Source: Bradyrhizobium icense (GTDB taxonomy: Bacteria; Pseudomonadota; Alphaproteobacteria; Rhizobiales; Xanthobacteraceae). Taken from it: a DNA stretch of 64,000 nucleotides. The notes beneath the pieces were generated by a model. That model ran no database searches, was not told where the DNA came from, and worked only from the letters and a program-made list of their open reading frames with translations. Within the stretch, counting starts at the first letter, position 1. Each line of letters opens with the position of its first letter. The DNA lies in the NCBI RefSeq assembly GCF_001693385.1, contig NZ_CP016428.1:5518001-5582000 (forward strand), read 5' to 3'. The position numbers and the translations under genes were made by a program. Below are positions 9,325-19,771 of the stretch, one piece after another.

Positions 9325-10136
9325 AGACTCCCGACCTCCCAATCATTCCCAACAGAGCGCGCTTGCCCTGCTCGTATCAAGTCAGCAACTGCTCGCTTCG
9401 CATTAGATGCCTGAACTGCTTCCCACCGAGAGCAACGGGAACGCGCTAGGACGAGCGACAAGTTCAGCCGCCGACGAGGTGCCCACGCTTACCCTGCTAG
9501 AATCCGGTTGTCTTCCCCGCATTCTCGTTCCTTTTCGGTCACTGGAAAGTGGCGTTCTCGTGTAAAGTTTACCGAGCGCCAGATCCGAATTTGACCAATA
9601 TGACGCACAGGTTAGCAGTAATCCTGCGCTTGCCCACAAAGCGCGACGCTTTTAACGCCACTGACGAACGCAACGCGCTCAAACTACGTGAGGCGATCGG
9701 AAGTTGCTAACCATCGACGCCTCGGCCGTTACTTTCGAGCGCCCCCGCCTTTCTCATTAGCTCCCGGGGCTACCCGGGTTCAAATGTCAATACCGACCGA
9801 CCGGATCCGCTCAACTCAGGTGGTGCCTCACTCTGTCGATCCTTGGATCGCAGCAAAGCTTCGCAACCAACAAATAGGCGCAGCGTTCCTGCGAGCGGAA
9901 TCATCACATTAGTAGAATCTGACTCCATATGATCGCTATTTGGAGCTTTGCGTGATCCCATCGCGAGTTTCTCCCGCTGCCGATTTAGTCCTGGCTCGGC
10001 TTGACCCAGCCGTCGGCGTGGCTGGCCAGGCACCGGGCCAACAACTGATGGCCGGTCGATCGTCTGGCCGGAGCAGTCGGCCTGTAGGCGGGCTAGCGCG
10101 CGCAAAACGGAAAAATTGGAAGAACGGGCGCTTTAA
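9325..10136. other. intergenic, no recognisable gene
   Basis: About 810 bases between the divergent M20 amidohydrolase and EamA permease genes. It should hold promoters for both but no clear -35/-10 pair stands out. Several frames of 60-110 codons show no known motif. Confidence 0.45.
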
Positions 10137-11054
10137 ATGTTTATAGTTACAAGAATCTCGCCGCTTAGCGACGAACACTCCAGTCGTTTGGCCGGCATTG
10201 GCCTGATGCTCCTGGCAGTATTCGTGTTCTCCTGTGGCGATGCGATTGGAAAACTAATCGTCTCAACCTATTCGGTTGGTCAGTTGCTGTGGTTGCGAGC
10301 ATGCGCCGCACTCCTACTGCTCGCCCCCATGATCTGGCGGAATAAGGAGCATTTCGCAAAGCTCGAGCGGCCGCGCCTCCAATTTGTTCGCGTTGTACTT
10401 TCAACGACCGAAGTCGCCTCGTTCTTTCTCGCCACGGTGTATCTGCCGTTAGCCGACGTTGTGACCTATTATCTTGCATGTCCGATCTTCGTCACCGCCT
10501 TATCAGCGATCGCACTGCGAGAGCAGGTCGGTTGGCGGCGCTGGAGCGCGATTCTAGTTGGCTTTGCCGGCGTCCTGATCGCGCTGGCCCCCTCGGTACA
10601 GAGCTTCAGCTGGCCGGGACTGATCGCTCTCTGCGGAAGCCTCTCTTTTGCCGGGTTGATGCTGATCACACGGCAGTTGCGAAGGACTCCCGATGTTGTG
10701 ATCGTTACCTCGCAATTTGTTGGAACGTTCCTTCTGGGCGCGGTGCTCGCACCAATCGGATGGGTCACGCCGACCCCGCGAAGCCTCCTGCTATTCGTAG
10801 CGGCAGGGATGATCTCAGTGTGTGCGCTCTTGTGCGTGAGCCGCTCGCTGAAACTCGCGCCGGCGAGCGCCGTGGTGCCCTATCAGTATTCGCAGATCTT
10901 CTGGGCCGTGATCTTCGGCTTTGTCGTTTTCGGCGACGTGCCGTCGCTGGCAACGCTTGCGGGCGCTGCCATCATTACCGCCGCAGGGCTCTACATTTTT
11001 CTACGAGAGCGAAAGCTTGGCCGCGAGGAGCCGGCCGTGGGCACGCCGGGATGA
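10137..11054 (+). CDS. EamA/DMT-family permease
   Basis: A 305-residue inner-membrane transporter with about ten hydrophobic helices and two EamA repeats: the first from roughly residue 20 to 145 (GIGLMLLAVFVFSCGDAIGK onward), the second from 160 to 290 (LIALCGSLSFAGLMLITRQL onward, with YQYSQIFWAVIFGFVVFGD). The drug/metabolite superfamily exports amino acids and other small metabolites; the substrate cannot be read from sequence. ATG 10137 has only a weak purine-rich stretch upstream (gaagaacggg). It runs opposite to its neighbours and converges on the cupin remnant. Length and topology are complete. Confidence 0.85.
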   Translation: MFIVTRISPLSDEHSSRLAGIGLMLLAVFVFSCGDAIGKLIVSTYSVGQLLWLRACAALLLLAPMIWRNKEHFAKLERPRLQFVRVVLSTTEVASFFLATVYLPLADVVTYYLACPIFVTALSAIALREQVGWRRWSAILVGFAGVLIALAPSVQSFSWPGLIALCGSLSFAGLMLITRQLRRTPDVVIVTSQFVGTFLLGAVLAPIGWVTPTPRSLLLFVAAGMISVCALLCVSRSLKLAPASAVVPYQYSQIFWAVIFGFVVFGDVPSLATLAGAAIITAAGLYIFLRERKLGREEPAVGTPG

Positions 11055-11067
11055 GGATCGGCTCCTC

Positions 11068-11451
11068 TCAAGTAGCCGAGCTTGCGTCCGTGCGCGGGGC
11101 GGCCGTCGCATAGCCGCCCTGAGGGCCGAAAAGGATGACCCCCAAGTGTTGATCCGCGCTAAATTAAACGTCTCGAAGGCGTGCCGCACGCGTGCCGGTA
11201 CGAACAGGAAGTCGCCCGGGCCAAACGGCACGCGGTCCACGCCGTGGTGGGAACACGCCGGTGCCGGCCACTACAGTATAAATCTCGTCCTGCTCGTGTG
11301 GCTGCTGGGTGTCGATCCAGCGTGAGGCGAACAGCTCAACCCAGAGGTCACCGCGCCTGAACAGAACCGTGAACGACTCGGGGCTCGCGGTCAGGAGGTC
11401 AGCCGCCTGCATCAACGCGAGGCGCAGCCGATCGTCGAGCTCAGGACACAT
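11068..11451 (-). pseudogene. cupin-domain protein, frameshifted
   Basis: Small cupin, originally about 125 residues. The N-terminal part reads FTVLFRRGDLWVELFAS and QQPHEQDEIYTVVAGTG (metal-binding H..E motif), then the frame shifts to VPFGPGDFLFVPARVRHAFE (second cupin motif, His present), then shifts again to LGVILFGPQGGYAT before TGA 11070-11068. All parts of one cupin are present in order but in three frames. Its ATG overlaps the end of the LysE-like remnant. Confidence 0.75.
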
Positions 11452-11584
11452 CGAGGACCACCTTGACCCAGAGGACGATCAGTAAGGCGCCGATCAACCG
11501 ATCGGTCGCGCGCGTCATGCGCTGGTAAGCGGCACGCATTGTCCCGGAGAAAAGGGCAAAAGACACGGGGGCGGCCTTGCCCAT
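11441..11584 (-). pseudogene. LysE-type exporter C-terminal remnant (47-codon frame)
   Basis: The frame reads MGKAAPVSFALFSGTMRAAY, then MTRATDRLIGALLIVLWVKV to TGA 11443-11441: one amphipathic stretch and one membrane helix, like the last helix of LysE/RhtB exporters (a D-R-L-x-GALL pattern is typical). It begins 12 bases after the etfA stop and has an excellent AGGAGGAG before its ATG, so a translated 47-residue membrane peptide is possible. I favour a remnant because the remaining exporter is absent. Confidence 0.45.
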
Positions 11585-11596
11585 CCGATACTCCTC

Positions 11597-12308
11597 CTAC
11601 CTCCCGAGTTCTTCGGTCAGTTCAGGAACCGCCTGATAGAGATCCGCGACCAGGCCGTAATCGGCAACCTGGAAGATCGGCGCGTCTTCATCCTTGTTGA
11701 TCGCAACGATCACCTTGGAAACCTTCATGCCGGCGAGATGCTGGATCGCGCCGGAGATACCGATTGCGACATAAAATTCCGGTGCGACCACTTTGCCGGT
11801 CTGGCCGACCTGCCAGTCGCACCGGCGCACTGCCGCCCTCACCCGCAGCGGCAAAGGTCGAGGTCCGCACCGTGATGACCTTCTTGGCGTCCTTCGACTT
11901 CACCGTCTGGATCGCGTTGCCGGCGTAGACCGGCCGCTCGAACGTATCCGGCGAAACCACCTTGATGATCTCCGACACCTGCATCACGTCGAGCAGGGCG
12001 GCGACGTGCGGCATCACGTTCTTGAAGCGCGAGGTCGCAGGCGCGACGAAGGCATCATAACCAGAGGCCAGCGACACGAGCAGCGCGGCCAGCGGCTCGG
12101 CGAGATCATGGGCATAGGCCGCATTGTCCGCGAGCAGCACCTTCTTGACGCCGGCAAGCTTGGCTGCGGCATCGGCCGCACCCTTGGCGTTCTCGCCGGC
12201 GACCAGCACCTGCACGTCGGCGCCGAGCACAGCGGCTGCCGTCACCGTCTTGCTGGTCGCATCCTTGATCGACCCGTTGTCGTGTTCGGCAATCAATAGC
12301 GTCGTCAT
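11597..12308 (-). pseudogene. etfA: electron transfer flavoprotein alpha subunit with internal deletion
   Basis: The N-terminal half is intact (MTTLLIAEHDNGSIKDATSK to [14 protein letters not shown]). The sequence then jumps, in another frame, to [20 protein letters not shown] and runs to the normal C-terminus PELTEELGR. The roughly 80 codons normally between, which carry much of the FAD site (the SGGR region), are gone; the junction is near 11830. EtfA normally has about 314 residues. Its ATG overlaps the etfB stop (TGATG). It could have accepted electrons from the neighbouring dehydrogenase, but this copy cannot bind FAD. Confidence 0.88.
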
Positions 12309-13037
12309 CAGAGAACCCCGGCTTCGGTCTTGAGTTTGGAAACGAGCTCAGCGACGTCCTTGACCTTGACGCCACCCTTGCGGCCGGGCGGTTCCGATGT
12401 CTTGAGCACTTCGAGATGCGGCGTGAGATCGACGCCGTAATCGGCGGCGCTCTTGTCGTCGATCGGCTTTTTCTTCGCCTTCATGATGTTGGGCAGCGAC
12501 GCATAACGCGGCTCGTTCAGCCGCAGGTCGGTGGTGATGATCGCCGGTCCTTTCAGCTTCACAGTCCGCAGGCCGCCGTCGACCTCGCGTGTGACCTTGA
12601 AGTCGGAGCCTTCAACTTCGACCTTCGAGGCATGGCCTGCGACCAGCCCAACAGCGCGGCCAGCATCTGGCCGGTCTGGTTCGAATCGTCGTCGATCGCC
12701 TGCTTGCCCAGGATGATCGGGCCCCCGCCGCTCTTCCTCGGCGACCTTCTTCCAGCGGTTCGACATTGCCGTCGGCCTTCACCAGAAGGCCGCGATCGGT
12801 GCCCACGGCGAGACCGGTGCGGATCGTTTCCGACGCCTGCGCCGGACCAAATGGAGACCACCATGACCTCGGTGACCTTCCCGCCTTCCTTGAGGCGCAG
12901 CGCTTCCTCGACCGCGATTTCATCGAACGGGTTCATCGACATTTTGACGTTGGCGAGTTCAACGCCCGATCCATCGCTCTTGACGCGGACCTTGATGTTG
13001 CAATCGACCACCGCTTTACCGGCACTAATACCTTCAT
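12308..13037 (-). pseudogene. etfB: electron transfer flavoprotein beta subunit, frameshifted
   Basis: Reads MKVLVPVKR at ATG 13037, then shifts frame at once (expected VVDxNIK appears in the next frame), continues VELANVKMSMNPFDEIAVEE, shifts to GPAQASETIRTGLAVGTDRG, and shifts again to [19 protein letters not shown] and [20 protein letters not shown], ending LKTEAGVL. All parts of a normal 249-residue EtfB are present, with at least three small indels. Overlap with etfA is typical of the operon. It is dead, so the flavoprotein dehydrogenase next door would need another ETF in the genome or a different acceptor. Confidence 0.88.
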
Positions 13038-13178
13038 CGATCCTTTTTCATTTTGAGTCTGCTCCGACTCGCGCGGTTAACACAGGACTTACCTAGCTGC
13101 TCATGACCGACGCACACATATGCGCTTAGCACTGCGCCGCATGTCCCGGGGAATTCTGCTCCGCCAAGTCAGTGCTGC

Positions 13179-14042
13179 TCAGCCACTGAAGACTACCGTT
13201 TTTCTTCCATTTAGCACCACGCGATCCTCGAGGTGATGGCGCACAGCGCGGGCGAGTACGCGGCGTTCAATGTCGCGGCCTTTGCGGACCAGATCCTCCG
13301 GCGTGTCGCGATGTGAGATCCGCTCGACATCCTGCTCGATGATGGGGCCCTCGTCGAGATCGGAGGTCACATAATGTGCTGTCGCGCCGATCAACTTGAC
13401 GCCTCGCTCGTGGGCCTGATGGTACGGCTTGGCGCCCTTGAAGCCTGGCAAGAAGGAGTGATGGATGTTAATGCAGCGCCCAGACAACTTGGCCGATAAA
13501 CCGTCCGATAGAATCTGCATGTAACGCGCAAGGACGACGACATCCGTATGGGTTTCCTGCACGAGCTCCCAAATGCGGGACTCTTGCTCCATCTTTGTCT
13601 GCTTGGTGACAGGCAAGTGGTAAAATGGCAGTTCGGCTAAATCGGTGGAGGCCAAATGTTCGCGGGCGTGATTGGAAATGATGGCGGTCACCTCCATCGG
13701 CAGTTCGCCGATGCGCCAGCGATAAAGCAGATCGGCCAGACAGTGATCGAATTTTGAGACCAGCAGCATCACACGCTTCTTTGCACAGCTCTGCCGCAGA
13801 GTAAATTTCATCGCGAGAAGCTCCGCGAGCTCCGCGATTGATGCGCTGATTTCGGGCTCTGATTTCGCCCGCTCGCCGCGATCGAATACGACGCGCATGA
13901 AAAAGTGACCTGTCTCGGTATCGTCGAACTGCTGAGCGTCGAGAATGTTGCAACCAGCCTCGAACAGACGACTCGAGACGGCCGAAACGATGCCTGGACG
14001 ATCAGGGCAGGACAACACGAGGATCATCGAACGATCAGACAT
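13179..14042 (-). CDS. purU: formyltetrahydrofolate deformylase
   Basis: A 287-residue enzyme that hydrolyses 10-formyl-THF to formate and THF in the cytosol. An N-terminal ACT domain (residues about 5-85, [20 protein letters not shown]) is followed by a formyltransferase domain with the catalytic Asn-His-Asp set ([32 protein letters not shown]). ATG 14042 is chosen; an upstream in-frame GTG at 14051 is possible, and neither has a strong ribosome binding site. The gene lies between etfB and the FAD-GcvT dehydrogenase and shares its strand with folD, so formate release is the likely exit for one-carbon units from demethylation. It appears intact. Confidence 0.92.
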   Translation of the reverse strand: MSDRSMILVLSCPDRPGIVSAVSSRLFEAGCNILDAQQFDDTETGHFFMRVVFDRGERAKSEPEISASIAELAELLAMKFTLRQSCAKKRVMLLVSKFDHCLADLLYRWRIGELPMEVTAIISNHAREHLASTDLAELPFYHLPVTKQTKMEQESRIWELVQETHTDVVVLARYMQILSDGLSAKLSGRCINIHHSFLPGFKGAKPYHQAHERGVKLIGATAHYVTSDLDEGPIIEQDVERISHRDTPEDLVRKGRDIERRVLARAVRHHLEDRVVLNGRKTVVFSG

Positions 14043-14103
14043 AATAAACACACGCAGCGGCGGCCCTTCAGTAAACTGGGTGGAAAAAAAATGGAGATAA
14101 AGA

Positions 14104-16611
14104 TCATTCCTTAGAGCGTGCTAGCAGCAGCTCCGGGGCAATGAGGTCTTCGGCCTTGCGCCACTCGCCCTTCACACGCGTGCGGTTTAAATCGTAGAAG
14201 GGGCGAAGAGATGCGATCGCTGCGTGTCTTTCGCCCGCGATCTCAATCTCAAAGGTGCCTTGAGCCAGCCATTCGGCACTCACCCCGGTCTCGGAGTGCA
14301 CATACCCCATCCCAACGCCGCAGCCCAAAGTATGGCCGAAACCCGCGGAACGCAGGTAGCCGACGAGTGATCCATTGCGCCAGACAGGCTCTGTTCCGAA
14401 CATGAGCGGCACCGCCTTCGGTGCTACCAGTTGAACAAGGCGCCTGCGCGGAACCAGCGCGCGCTGTGATTCGAGGACCGTCCGCCCGATGAAATCCTCT
14501 GCCTTTTTCCAGGCGACCGTGAATCCCAATCCCGATTCGAGCGGCGTGTCTTCATCACTGACGTCCGAGCCCCAGTCGCGGTATCCCGCCTCGAGGCGCA
14601 ACGTGTTCAATGCTACGTAGCCAGCGTGACGCAGGCTGAGATCGCGTCCCGCAGCCACCAGCGCATCATAGATACCCAGCGCTTGTTCGACCGGGATGTG
14701 CAGCTCCCATCCGAGTTCCCCTACGAAGGTCATGCGGAAAGCGAAGGCCATACCATAGCCAATCTCGATTTCCCGGGCCGTCGCGAAGGGGAATGCGGCA
14801 TCGGAAAAGTCCGCCGGGCTCACGCGCATGAGCAGCTCTCGGGAACGCGGCCCCATGACGGAGAGGCAAGCGTATCCCGACGACACGTCGGTAACGAACA
14901 CGTGGCCCGCACCCTTGGCGTGCATTCGCAACCAAGCGAGATCCCGGATGCGCTGTACGGCCGCCGTAACCACCAGAAGCTCGTCGTCGCCCGTTCGTGC
15001 GATTGTGACGTCGGACTCCATGCCGCCTCGCTCGTTGAGCCACGGCGTGTACACGATGCGGCCTACGGGAACATCGACGTTGTTGGTCGACAGACGTTGA
15101 AGCAAAGCGAGGGCATCGCGCCCCTGCACCAGCAGATGCGCGAAGGACGTCTGATCAAACAGCGTGACCCCAGACCGAGTGGCCTCGTGTTCCGCACCGC
15201 TTGCCTTAAACCAATCGTCGCGACCAAATGTGGCGTGGGTGCTGGTCGGCGCCTCAGCACCACCAAACCATTGCGCCCGTTCCCACCCCGCGGCCTCGCC
15301 GAAGTTCGCGCCAGCCGCGGCAAGCCGATCGTGCAGCGGTGACACGCGCACGTCCCGCGCCGTCTCGGGTGACTTGTGAGGCCAATGCAGGGCCCAAAGA
15401 TTGCCAACTGCCTCACCCGTTCGATCGCGCAAATATCGCCGATTGCGCTGGAACGGCATGGCTCGCCGTACGTCCATTTCCCAATAGTCACTGGCGGGGA
15501 CGCCCGTCGACATCCACTCGGCCATCACTTTGCCAGCGCCACCAGAGGATTCGATGCCGCACGAATTGAACCCGGCAGCGACATAGAGGTTCGCAATGTC
15601 CGGTGCAGGTCCTAACAGGAATCGATTGTCCGGCGTAAAACTCTCCGGCCCGTTGAAGTTTAGCTGCAGTCCGACATTCTCCAGCGCCGGAATGCGCCGC
15701 ATTGCATTGATGAGATAAGGCTCGATGTGCTCAAAGTCATCTGGCAGGGAATCAAAGCTGAAGTCGTGCGGAATCCCATCCATGCCCCATGGTTTGCCGC
15801 GGGTCTCGAAAAACCCGACCAGCAATTTGCCTGCGTCCGGCTTTGCGTAGAAATGCGCATCCATATCGCGAATGGTCGGAAGATCAGACGGCAAATCGGC
15901 GATAGCTTCTGTCACGACATAGAAATGCTCTGCCGCCTGCAGCGGTACCGTCCAATTGAGCTCGGCAGCCAAGGTCCGCGTCCACATTCCTGTGCAGATG
16001 ACAACCTTTTCGGCACGCACGACGCCTTCCGCGGTCTCGACGCCGGCGATGCGCCCCTTTTCGACAATGATACGGGTCACTGGAGTGCGCTCGAGGATTT
16101 CGGCTCCGCCCTGCCGAGCGCCGGCCGCGAAAGCGCGTGCCGTATCCACCGGGCTGGTCATGCCATCAGACGGGATCCACGCTGCGCCAATAACATCGGC
16201 CACATCGAGCAAAGGCACACGTCTCTTGGCTTCAGCGGCGTCGATCATCTCGACTTCTAGGCCAAAGGAGCGCCCCATCGACGCGCCCCGCTTCAACTCC
16301 TCAAGTCGCGCAGGTGTGGCCGCGATGGTGATAGACCCGGATTGCCGGAAGCCTGTGGACTGACCCGTCAGGTTCTCGAGTTCATGAAATAATCCCGCGG
16401 TGTATTGGGCCAACTTTGCCATGTTCTCGTTGGCTCGAAGCTGGGTCACCAATCCCGCCGCGTGCCATGTGGTCCCGCAGGTGAGCTGGTCACGCTCAAG
16501 CAGGAGAACGTCGTGATGCCCAAGGCGCGTGAGATGAAAGGCAGTCGATAGACCGATGATGCCACCGCCGACGATGACGTATTCCGCATGGGAGGGCAGC
16601 TTGCTTTGCAT
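14104..16611 (-). CDS. FAD- and THF-dependent dimethylglycine/sarcosine dehydrogenase
   Basis: An 835-residue two-part enzyme. The N-terminal FAD oxidoreductase (residues about 8-380) has the dinucleotide motif [14 protein letters not shown] and TTWHAAGL, whose His (about residue 50) is the flavin-attachment His of dimethylglycine dehydrogenase. An FAO_M linker and a C-terminal GcvT/aminomethyltransferase domain (about 430-830, [18 protein letters not shown]) follow. It should oxidatively demethylate an N-methyl glycine-type substrate and pass the methylene to tetrahydrofolate. The frame is open far upstream, but homology starts at ATG 16611. folD and purU on the same strand can process the methylene-THF, and the adjacent etfBA copy is broken. 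A tail relic of a second copy lies at 3496-3561. Exact substrate uncertain. Confidence 0.87.
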   Translation of the reverse strand: MQSKLPSHAEYVIVGGGIIGLSTAFHLTRLGHHDVLLLERDQLTCGTTWHAAGLVTQLRANENMAKLAQYTAGLFHELENLTGQSTGFRQSGSITIAATPARLEELKRGASMGRSFGLEVEMIDAAEAKRRVPLLDVADVIGAAWIPSDGMTSPVDTARAFAAGARQGGAEILERTPVTRIIVEKGRIAGVETAEGVVRAEKVVICTGMWTRTLAAELNWTVPLQAAEHFYVVTEAIADLPSDLPTIRDMDAHFYAKPDAGKLLVGFFETRGKPWGMDGIPHDFSFDSLPDDFEHIEPYLINAMRRIPALENVGLQLNFNGPESFTPDNRFLLGPAPDIANLYVAAGFNSCGIESSGGAGKVMAEWMSTGVPASDYWEMDVRRAMPFQRNRRYLRDRTGEAVGNLWALHWPHKSPETARDVRVSPLHDRLAAAGANFGEAAGWERAQWFGGAEAPTSTHATFGRDDWFKASGAEHEATRSGVTLFDQTSFAHLLVQGRDALALLQRLSTNNVDVPVGRIVYTPWLNERGGMESDVTIARTGDDELLVVTAAVQRIRDLAWLRMHAKGAGHVFVTDVSSGYACLSVMGPRSRELLMRVSPADFSDAAFPFATAREIEIGYGMAFAFRMTFVGELGWELHIPVEQALGIYDALVAAGRDLSLRHAGYVALNTLRLEAGYRDWGSDVSDEDTPLESGLGFTVAWKKAEDFIGRTVLESQRALVPRRRLVQLVAPKAVPLMFGTEPVWRNGSLVGYLRSAGFGHTLGCGVGMGYVHSETGVSAEWLAQGTFEIEIAGERHAAIASLRPFYDLNRTRVKGEWRKAEDLIAPELLLARSKE

Positions 16612-17329
16612 TCGAGAACTCAACAATGGCTGGCGGGAGGTAAAGTAGATGCAGACCAGGGTCAGGTCATGAATGTCGTTGCGTTCGCGTTGGCATCGAC
16701 TTCGTTTGGCTGAGCACGCGCCCACCATCGGGCGGCGCGATGCAGGAAAAGAGCAGCGCTTTGCCACCCGCGATCGGGATGTTGAGTGGCGAGATTGGTC
16801 GGCTGGCGCGTCACGCCACACTCGAAATTGGTGCCGTTTCCGCCGCGGATGCAATGAGCTATTCGCGCAAGGTGGGGCCCTTGGCGCCATACTTGCGCCC
16901 GAGGCTACTGACCACCGCATCATGCGCGATGGAGCGCGCGACGTGTACGGAAGCATACAAATTTCGATCCCCTCCTACACACGCTCGTTCCGTAACCTCG
17001 CCAGCCCGAAGCTGTATGCCTCGGCATATTATCGGCGGCTGGATCTGAATTTGTTTAATGTAGGCCCACCAACGCCGAAATTCTGCGCACGATCCCCCAA
17101 GCTTGAAGGTTTTACGTGCTCGATTGTGAGGCTGACGTGAAATATAAAATATGGCCGGGCATCGCCGGGCCGTGTGCGTTCCTGCACCGTCAAAGTGCTG
17201 CCCGCGACCCTCCACGCTTCCAGGATTGCGCGATGCAACAAGACCTCGGGATTCCAGTCCAATTCGATGGATGCTTCGTGTCGGGGAATGAGGGGCGCAG
17301 CAGTTATGCGTGCAGCCTCTGCAATTCCC
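16612..17329. other. intergenic, no recognisable gene
   Basis: About 720 bases upstream of the FAD-GcvT gene and downstream of the leuB remnant. The minus strand holds open frames (for example one ending GRKYGAKGPTLRE near 16860), but no domain was recognised. The promoter of the dehydrogenase presumably lies here. Confidence 0.4.
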
Positions 17330-18396
17330 TTAGATCGCTTCGCCCATCTGAGTGGTCGAGGCCGCGGTCGTACCTTGCGACTTCATATCGGCCGTACGGA
17401 GGCCGCTCGCCAGCACTGCCGCGATCGCGGCGTCGAGCTTGTCGGGCGCGCGCCCATATCAAAGGAGTGACGCAGCGCCATCCGAACGACGGGATCATCG
17501 CGATCGGATTGGCGAGGCACTTGCCGACAATGTCGGGCGCCGAGCCGTGCACCGGCTCATACAGCGCTTTGCGCTTCTTGCTCTTGACATCGACCTCGCC
17601 GAGGGAGGCCGAGGGCAGCATGCCGAGCGAGCCGGTTAGCATAGCCGCGATGTCGGAGAGCATGTCGCCGAACAGATTGTCGGTGACGATGACGTCAAAC
17701 TGCTTCGGCCATTTCACCAGCATCATGCCGCCGGAATCGGCGAGCTGATGCTCGAGTGTGACGTCGGGATATTCGCGCTTGTGGACCTGGATCACGATCT
17801 CATTCCAGAGCACGCCGGATTTCATGACGTTGCGCTTTTCCATTGACGTCACCTTGTTGCGGCGCTTCTTGGCCAGATCAAAGGCGACCGGGGCGATGCG
17901 CTCGACCTCGTAGGTGTCGTAGACCTGGGTGTCGATGGTCGCGCTTCTGGCCGTTGCCGAGATCGGTGATGGTCTTCGGCTCGCCGAAATACACGCCGCC
18001 GGTGAGCTCGCGCACGATCATAATGTCGAGCCCTTCGACAGCTGCGCGCTTCAGGGTCGAGACGTCCGTAAGCGCCGGATAGCACACGGCGGGGCGCAGA
18101 TTGGCAAACAGGGCGAGATCCTTGCGCAGCCGCAGCAGGTCGGCCTCCGGCCGAACCTCATAAGGCACGGCTCCCATTGGGGGCCACCGACCGCACCAAA
18201 AATCACGACATCGGCGTCCTTGGCTTTGGCCATGCCCGGAGATCGATCATAGGCGGCGCCGCCGACGAGCCCGCTGTCGGTCTCGAACTTGGCAATGCCG
18301 GGTGCATTGAGCCAATCGATCAGCCGCTTCACCTCGGCCATCACTTCGGGGCCAATGCCGTCACCGGGGAGCAGCAGGAGCTTGTGCGTCGGTCAT
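17330..18396 (-). pseudogene. leuB: 3-isopropylmalate dehydrogenase, frameshifted
   Basis: A complete but broken leucine-biosynthesis gene. ATG 18396 gives MTDA, then a shift to LLLLPGDGIGPEVMAEVKRL and [20 protein letters not shown] with [12 protein letters not shown]. Another frame has [20 protein letters not shown] and [15 protein letters not shown], a further one [38 protein letters not shown] and [20 protein letters not shown], and the last frame the normal end [12 protein letters not shown] with TAA 17332-17330. At least four indels are needed. The substrate Arg/Lys/Asp motifs are all readable, so decay seems recent and by small indels. A housekeeping gene in an accessory region implies a second, intact leuB elsewhere. 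Confidence 0.88.
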
Positions 18397-18814
18397 GGTC
18401 TGGTCCTTGTCTATGAGGTCGGCCGGAGTGCTAGAGAGGCCCTGTAATTAGCAAGACACGTCGTTTTCCATTGGCCAGGTTGAGACAACGGGTGCGGGAG
18501 TGACTTAGGTCGAGGGGCCGCGGCCGCAGCCGTCGTGATCCGGCAATCTCAGCAAAATAGGATCAAGCGTTCGTCACACACCCGCCGATTTGTTGTTGTT
18601 TGACGGCCGTGCGCGCGAGTGCTTTCGATTGAAAAAGGCCATTGTCGTTGGTGTCCAGCCACGGCGCAAACGCGCCGACGACGAACATTTGTGCATTCTT
18701 CTGCTTGTGACGCGTTGACCGCTACGCTGGCATTGCCGCGTCGCCAATGACGGGCAGCAGCACTTGTCCAACACTAGGAGGACCCGCCAGATGGCGGTAA
18801 CCTCCAGACGGCTT
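18397..18814. other. intergenic, nothing seen
   Basis: About 420 bases between leuB and folD. No recognisable coding or structured element. Confidence 0.45.
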
Positions 18815-19771
18815 CTAACCTTCATGCTGTAGATTGACCCGAAGGGTCCGGCTTGGCACGCGCGGTCGAAAAATGTGGCGGTCCTCGGGATTCATCGCCA
18901 GCGACAGATCTCGTCGAGAAATTGCGGCACTAAGGGTATTCGCAAGCAAGTAAGCGACAGTCATTGGTCCGACACCGCCAGGGACCGGGGTTATATAGCT
19001 CGCACGCTTGCTCGCTTCAGCAAAAGCTACATCTCCAACTATCTTGGCAGTCCCGGTCGAATCAACCGCGCGATTGATACCGACATCAATGACAATTGTG
19101 CCTGGCTTGAGCCAATCGCCTCGAACCAGCCCAGCGCAACCGGCCGCAGCGACCACGATGTCGGCCCTTCGACAAAGCTCCGGCAGGTTTCTCGTCTGGA
19201 GCTGCGCACCGGTCACGGTGCATCCAGCATCACCGAGGAGAGTTGCGAGAGGTTTTCCGACGATATTCGAGCGACCAATCACGACGACGTCAAATCCGTT
19301 CAAGTCACTCACAACCGTGTTGATGAGATGGACAACGCCAAGCGGAGTGCAAGGAGCAAGAGCAGGTCGACCCGCTGCCAACCTTCCGACATTGTAGGGA
19401 TGAAACCCGTCCACATCCTTCGCTGGATCGATGGCCTCCAGCACGCGCCAACGGTCAATGTGCACCGGCAACGGAAGCTGAACGAGAATACCATCGATGG
19501 AGTCGTCAGCGTTAAGCTCCTCGATCAGTTCCAATAGCTCAGCTTGCCCGACGTTGCTTGGCAACAAGAACTGCTTAGACTTGAAACCTACTTCCTGCGC
19601 TTGCCTGGCTTTCGTCTTCACGTAAACGGAACTGGCAGGGTCCTTTCCGACGAGCACGACGGCCAAGCCGGGGGTCACATTGCATTCGGCCTGGAGCAAG
19701 GCCACGTCGCGCGCGACGCGAGCTCGAAGAGCTTCTGCGATGACCTTTCCGTCAATTCGGACAGCATTCAT
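18815..19771 (-). CDS. folD: bifunctional methylene-THF dehydrogenase / methenyl-THF cyclohydrolase
   Basis: A 318-residue FolD converting 5,10-methylene-THF to 10-formyl-THF. Signature motifs: YVKTKARQAQEVG (Tyr50, Lys54 active site), GILVQLPLPVHID, IGRSNIVGKPLATLL (NADP site) and PVPGGVGPMTVAYLL. ATG 19771 follows AGGA about eight bases upstream; a longer open frame to 19837 lacks homology. The C-terminus carries about 20 extra residues (RPRVPSRTLRVNLQHEG) compared with usual 285-300-residue FolD. It sits near the THF-dependent demethylase and purU and would link methylene-THF to formate release. Intact. Confidence 0.93.
   Translation of the reverse strand: MNAVRIDGKVIAEALRARVARDVALLQAECNVTPGLAVVLVGKDPASSVYVKTKARQAQEVGFKSKQFLLPSNVGQAELLELIEELNADDSIDGILVQLPLPVHIDRWRVLEAIDPAKDVDGFHPYNVGRLAAGRPALAPCTPLGVVHLINTVVSDLNGFDVVVIGRSNIVGKPLATLLGDAGCTVTGAQLQTRNLPELCRRADIVVAAAGCAGLVRGDWLKPGTIVIDVGINRAVDSTGTAKIVGDVAFAEASKRASYITPVPGGVGPMTVAYLLANTLSAAISRRDLSLAMNPEDRHIFRPRVPSRTLRVNLQHEG

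Noticed and set aside
14104..16956. 950-residue version of the FAD-GcvT protein
   Set aside because: The first 115 residues have no homology and an unlikely composition; the family start is at ATG 16611.
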